NCBI GenBank assembly: GCA_018303045.1
Contig: JAGVYX010000066.1
Coordinates: forward strand, 1-5,666
Source: Candidatus Woesearchaeota archaeon
Lineage (GTDB): Archaea > Nanobdellota > Nanobdellia > Woesearchaeales > GW2011-AR9
Length of the DNA: 5,666 bases
Direction: 5' to 3'
This document shows positions 4,767-5,666 of the stretch, one piece after another (position 1 is the first letter of the stretch; every line of letters begins with the position of its first letter). Under the pieces are notes generated by a model that was not told the origin of the DNA, searched no databases, and worked only from the letters and a program-made list of their open reading frames with translations. The position numbers and the translations under genes are program-made.

Positions 4767-5615
4767 ATGAAAAGAGCTTTTACCCTTATAGAGTTATTAA
4801 CCGTTATCGGGATAATTACTGTTCTAGCCGCTTTGGCAATTCCCGCCTTGCGCAGTTTTCAATTAGAAACTGATTTAGATAACTCCGCTGAAGAAATTAT
4901 CAATACTTTGAGATCGGCCCAGCAAAAGACTGTTGCGTCGGAAGGGGGTTCATCGTGGGGAGTTTATTTCACTACCAGCACCTCGCCGCACCAGTATGTT
5001 TTATTCAAGGGAAGCGATTATTTAGCGAGAGACGCCTCAAAAGACGAAGTTCATAAAATATCCGGGGTTGTTCTGATTTCCGGAGTCAATTTGGGCGGGT
5101 CATCCGAGGCAGTTTTTAGCCGAATTTCAGGAGTAAGCCTGTCTCAAGGCGGCATCGTCTTAACTCTCAAAGCCGATCTATCTAAAACAAAAACAATTTA
5201 TATTGAACCATCGGGCCAGATTGGCGGCGATATGCCGATAGCCCCTTCGGATGCCAATCGCCTTAAAGATTCCCGCCACGTCCACATAGATTACAGCAGA
5301 TATATTTCTACCAGTACGGAAAGTTTGATTTTAACGTTCTCTTATGACAGTTCGACTCAAGTGGAAACCATAGCGGTTGCCGACTGGGAAGGGGAGTTTA
5401 ATGTCGGAGGCCAAATTCAAAAATTGAAAATCAATACCCACAGATTAAATCAGCCGGATAGCCAATTTTCCATCCATAGAGACGGGAGATACAATAGCCG
5501 AGCATTAAAAATAAAACTTTCCGGAGACGGTTCAGGTAATTTTATTGAATATTCAGCCGATGGTTTAAATACTATTAGCGCTTCTATCTATGCCTCAAAC
5601 ATTGAATGGCAATAA
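4767..5615 (+). CDS. Type IV prepilin / GspH-FimT-like pseudopilin with long C-terminus
   Basis: A 282-residue prepilin. It opens MKRA followed by FTLIELLTVIGIITVLAALA, the class III signal and N-terminal helix, with Phe+1 and Glu+5 in place. A prepilin peptidase should cut after Ala4; Ala at -1 replaces the usual Gly, and the leader is only four residues. The stretch after the helix (about 36-85, including LRSAQQKTVASEGG and WGVYF) resembles GspH/FimT minor pilins, and IYIEPSGQIG (about 144-153) resembles the end of that domain. About 130 further residues rich in Ser, Thr and beta-type pattern follow; I do not recognise them. There is no cysteine, so no disulphide-bonded loop. The start is the ATG one base after the pilC stop. 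It may be a minor, initiating or adhesive subunit rather than the main pilin; the sequence does not decide this. Confidence 0.88.
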   Translation: MKRAFTLIELLTVIGIITVLAALAIPALRSFQLETDLDNSAEEIINTLRSAQQKTVASEGGSSWGVYFTTSTSPHQYVLFKGSDYLARDASKDEVHKISGVVLISGVNLGGSSEAVFSRISGVSLSQGGIVLTLKADLSKTKTIYIEPSGQIGGDMPIAPSDANRLKDSRHVHIDYSRYISTSTESLILTFSYDSSTQVETIAVADWEGEFNVGGQIQKLKINTHRLNQPDSQFSIHRDGRYNSRALKIKLSGDGSGNFIEYSADGLNTISASIYASNIEWQ

Positions 5616-5666
5616 AGCGGGTTTTTCAATAATTGAGATGCTGATAGCCATCGCCATTTTGGCAAT
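5590..5666 (+). CDS. Second prepilin, N-terminus only (cut by window edge)
   Basis: In a different frame from the preceding gene, an ATG at 5590 opens MPQTLNGNKAG followed by FSIIEMLIAIAILA, a clear class III signal with Gly at -1, Phe+1 and Glu+5. It runs open to the window end. It overlaps the first prepilin gene by 26 bases, so translation is probably coupled. A TTG at 5602 in the same frame is a possible alternative start and would shorten the leader. No Shine-Dalgarno site is evident before 5590. The downstream domain is needed to tell which pilin class it is (GspI/PilV- or GspJ/PilW-like pseudopilin would fit the order). Confidence 0.85.
   Translation, partial: MPQTLNGNKAGFSIIEMLIAIAILA

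Noticed and set aside
1..5666. UGA recoded as glycine, as in some candidate phyla
   Set aside because: No in-frame TGA occurs in any of the genes, and the glycine tRNA present has anticodon UCC, not UCA.
1..5666. Mobile elements, CRISPR arrays, toxin-antitoxin or phage genes
   Set aside because: No transposase, terminal repeats, regularly spaced repeats or phage-type genes were seen; tRNA genes are present but no attachment-site duplication or integrase accompanies them.

Overview
The window looks like chromosomal DNA of a small-genome bacterium, most probably of the Candidate Phyla Radiation (Patescibacteria, Parcubacteria-like). This placement is inference. It rests on moderately AT-rich, lysine-rich coding sequence, very tight gene packing, an SHQLR-type histidine kinase H-box, tRNAs without an encoded CCA, and a pilB-pilC-prepilin cluster of the kind common in that group. 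All five complete protein genes stop with TAA and none contains an in-frame TGA. Together with a normal tRNA-Gly(UCC), this gives no sign of UGA recoding.

Layout. Bases 1-43 hold the first 14 codons of an unidentified minus-strand gene, with an AGGAGG ribosome binding site and a perfect consensus promoter (TTGACA-N17-TATAAT). Just upstream of that promoter lie a short dyad and then a minus-strand intrinsic terminator (123-150). The terminator probably ends the tRNA transcript. Two minus-strand tRNA genes follow, Gly(UCC) and Pro(UGG), separated by one base. At 404-451 two divergent promoters overlap and are near mirror images: one serves the tRNAs and one serves a plus-strand operon.

The plus-strand operon fills the rest of the window (458-5666): a membrane sensor histidine kinase, a receiver-only response regulator, the type IV pilus extension ATPase PilB, the inner-membrane platform protein PilC, a GspH/FimT-like prepilin, and the first 25 codons of a second prepilin. 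Junctions between genes are gaps of 1-7 nt or overlaps of 1 and 26 nt, so the whole set is probably one transcription unit.

How the genes fit together. PilB powers and PilC seats the assembly of pilin subunits into a pilus (or pseudopilus). The kinase and receiver encoded at the head of the same operon are placed to control it. The receiver has no DNA-binding domain, so a direct effect on the pilus machinery or on a phosphorelay partner is more likely than direct transcriptional control. No mobile element, CRISPR array or signature of a wholly new system is visible. The points most worth a second look are the mirror-image divergent promoter, the apparently leaderless kinase mRNA, the two-component pair inside a pilus operon, and sequence departures in PilB and the first prepilin.
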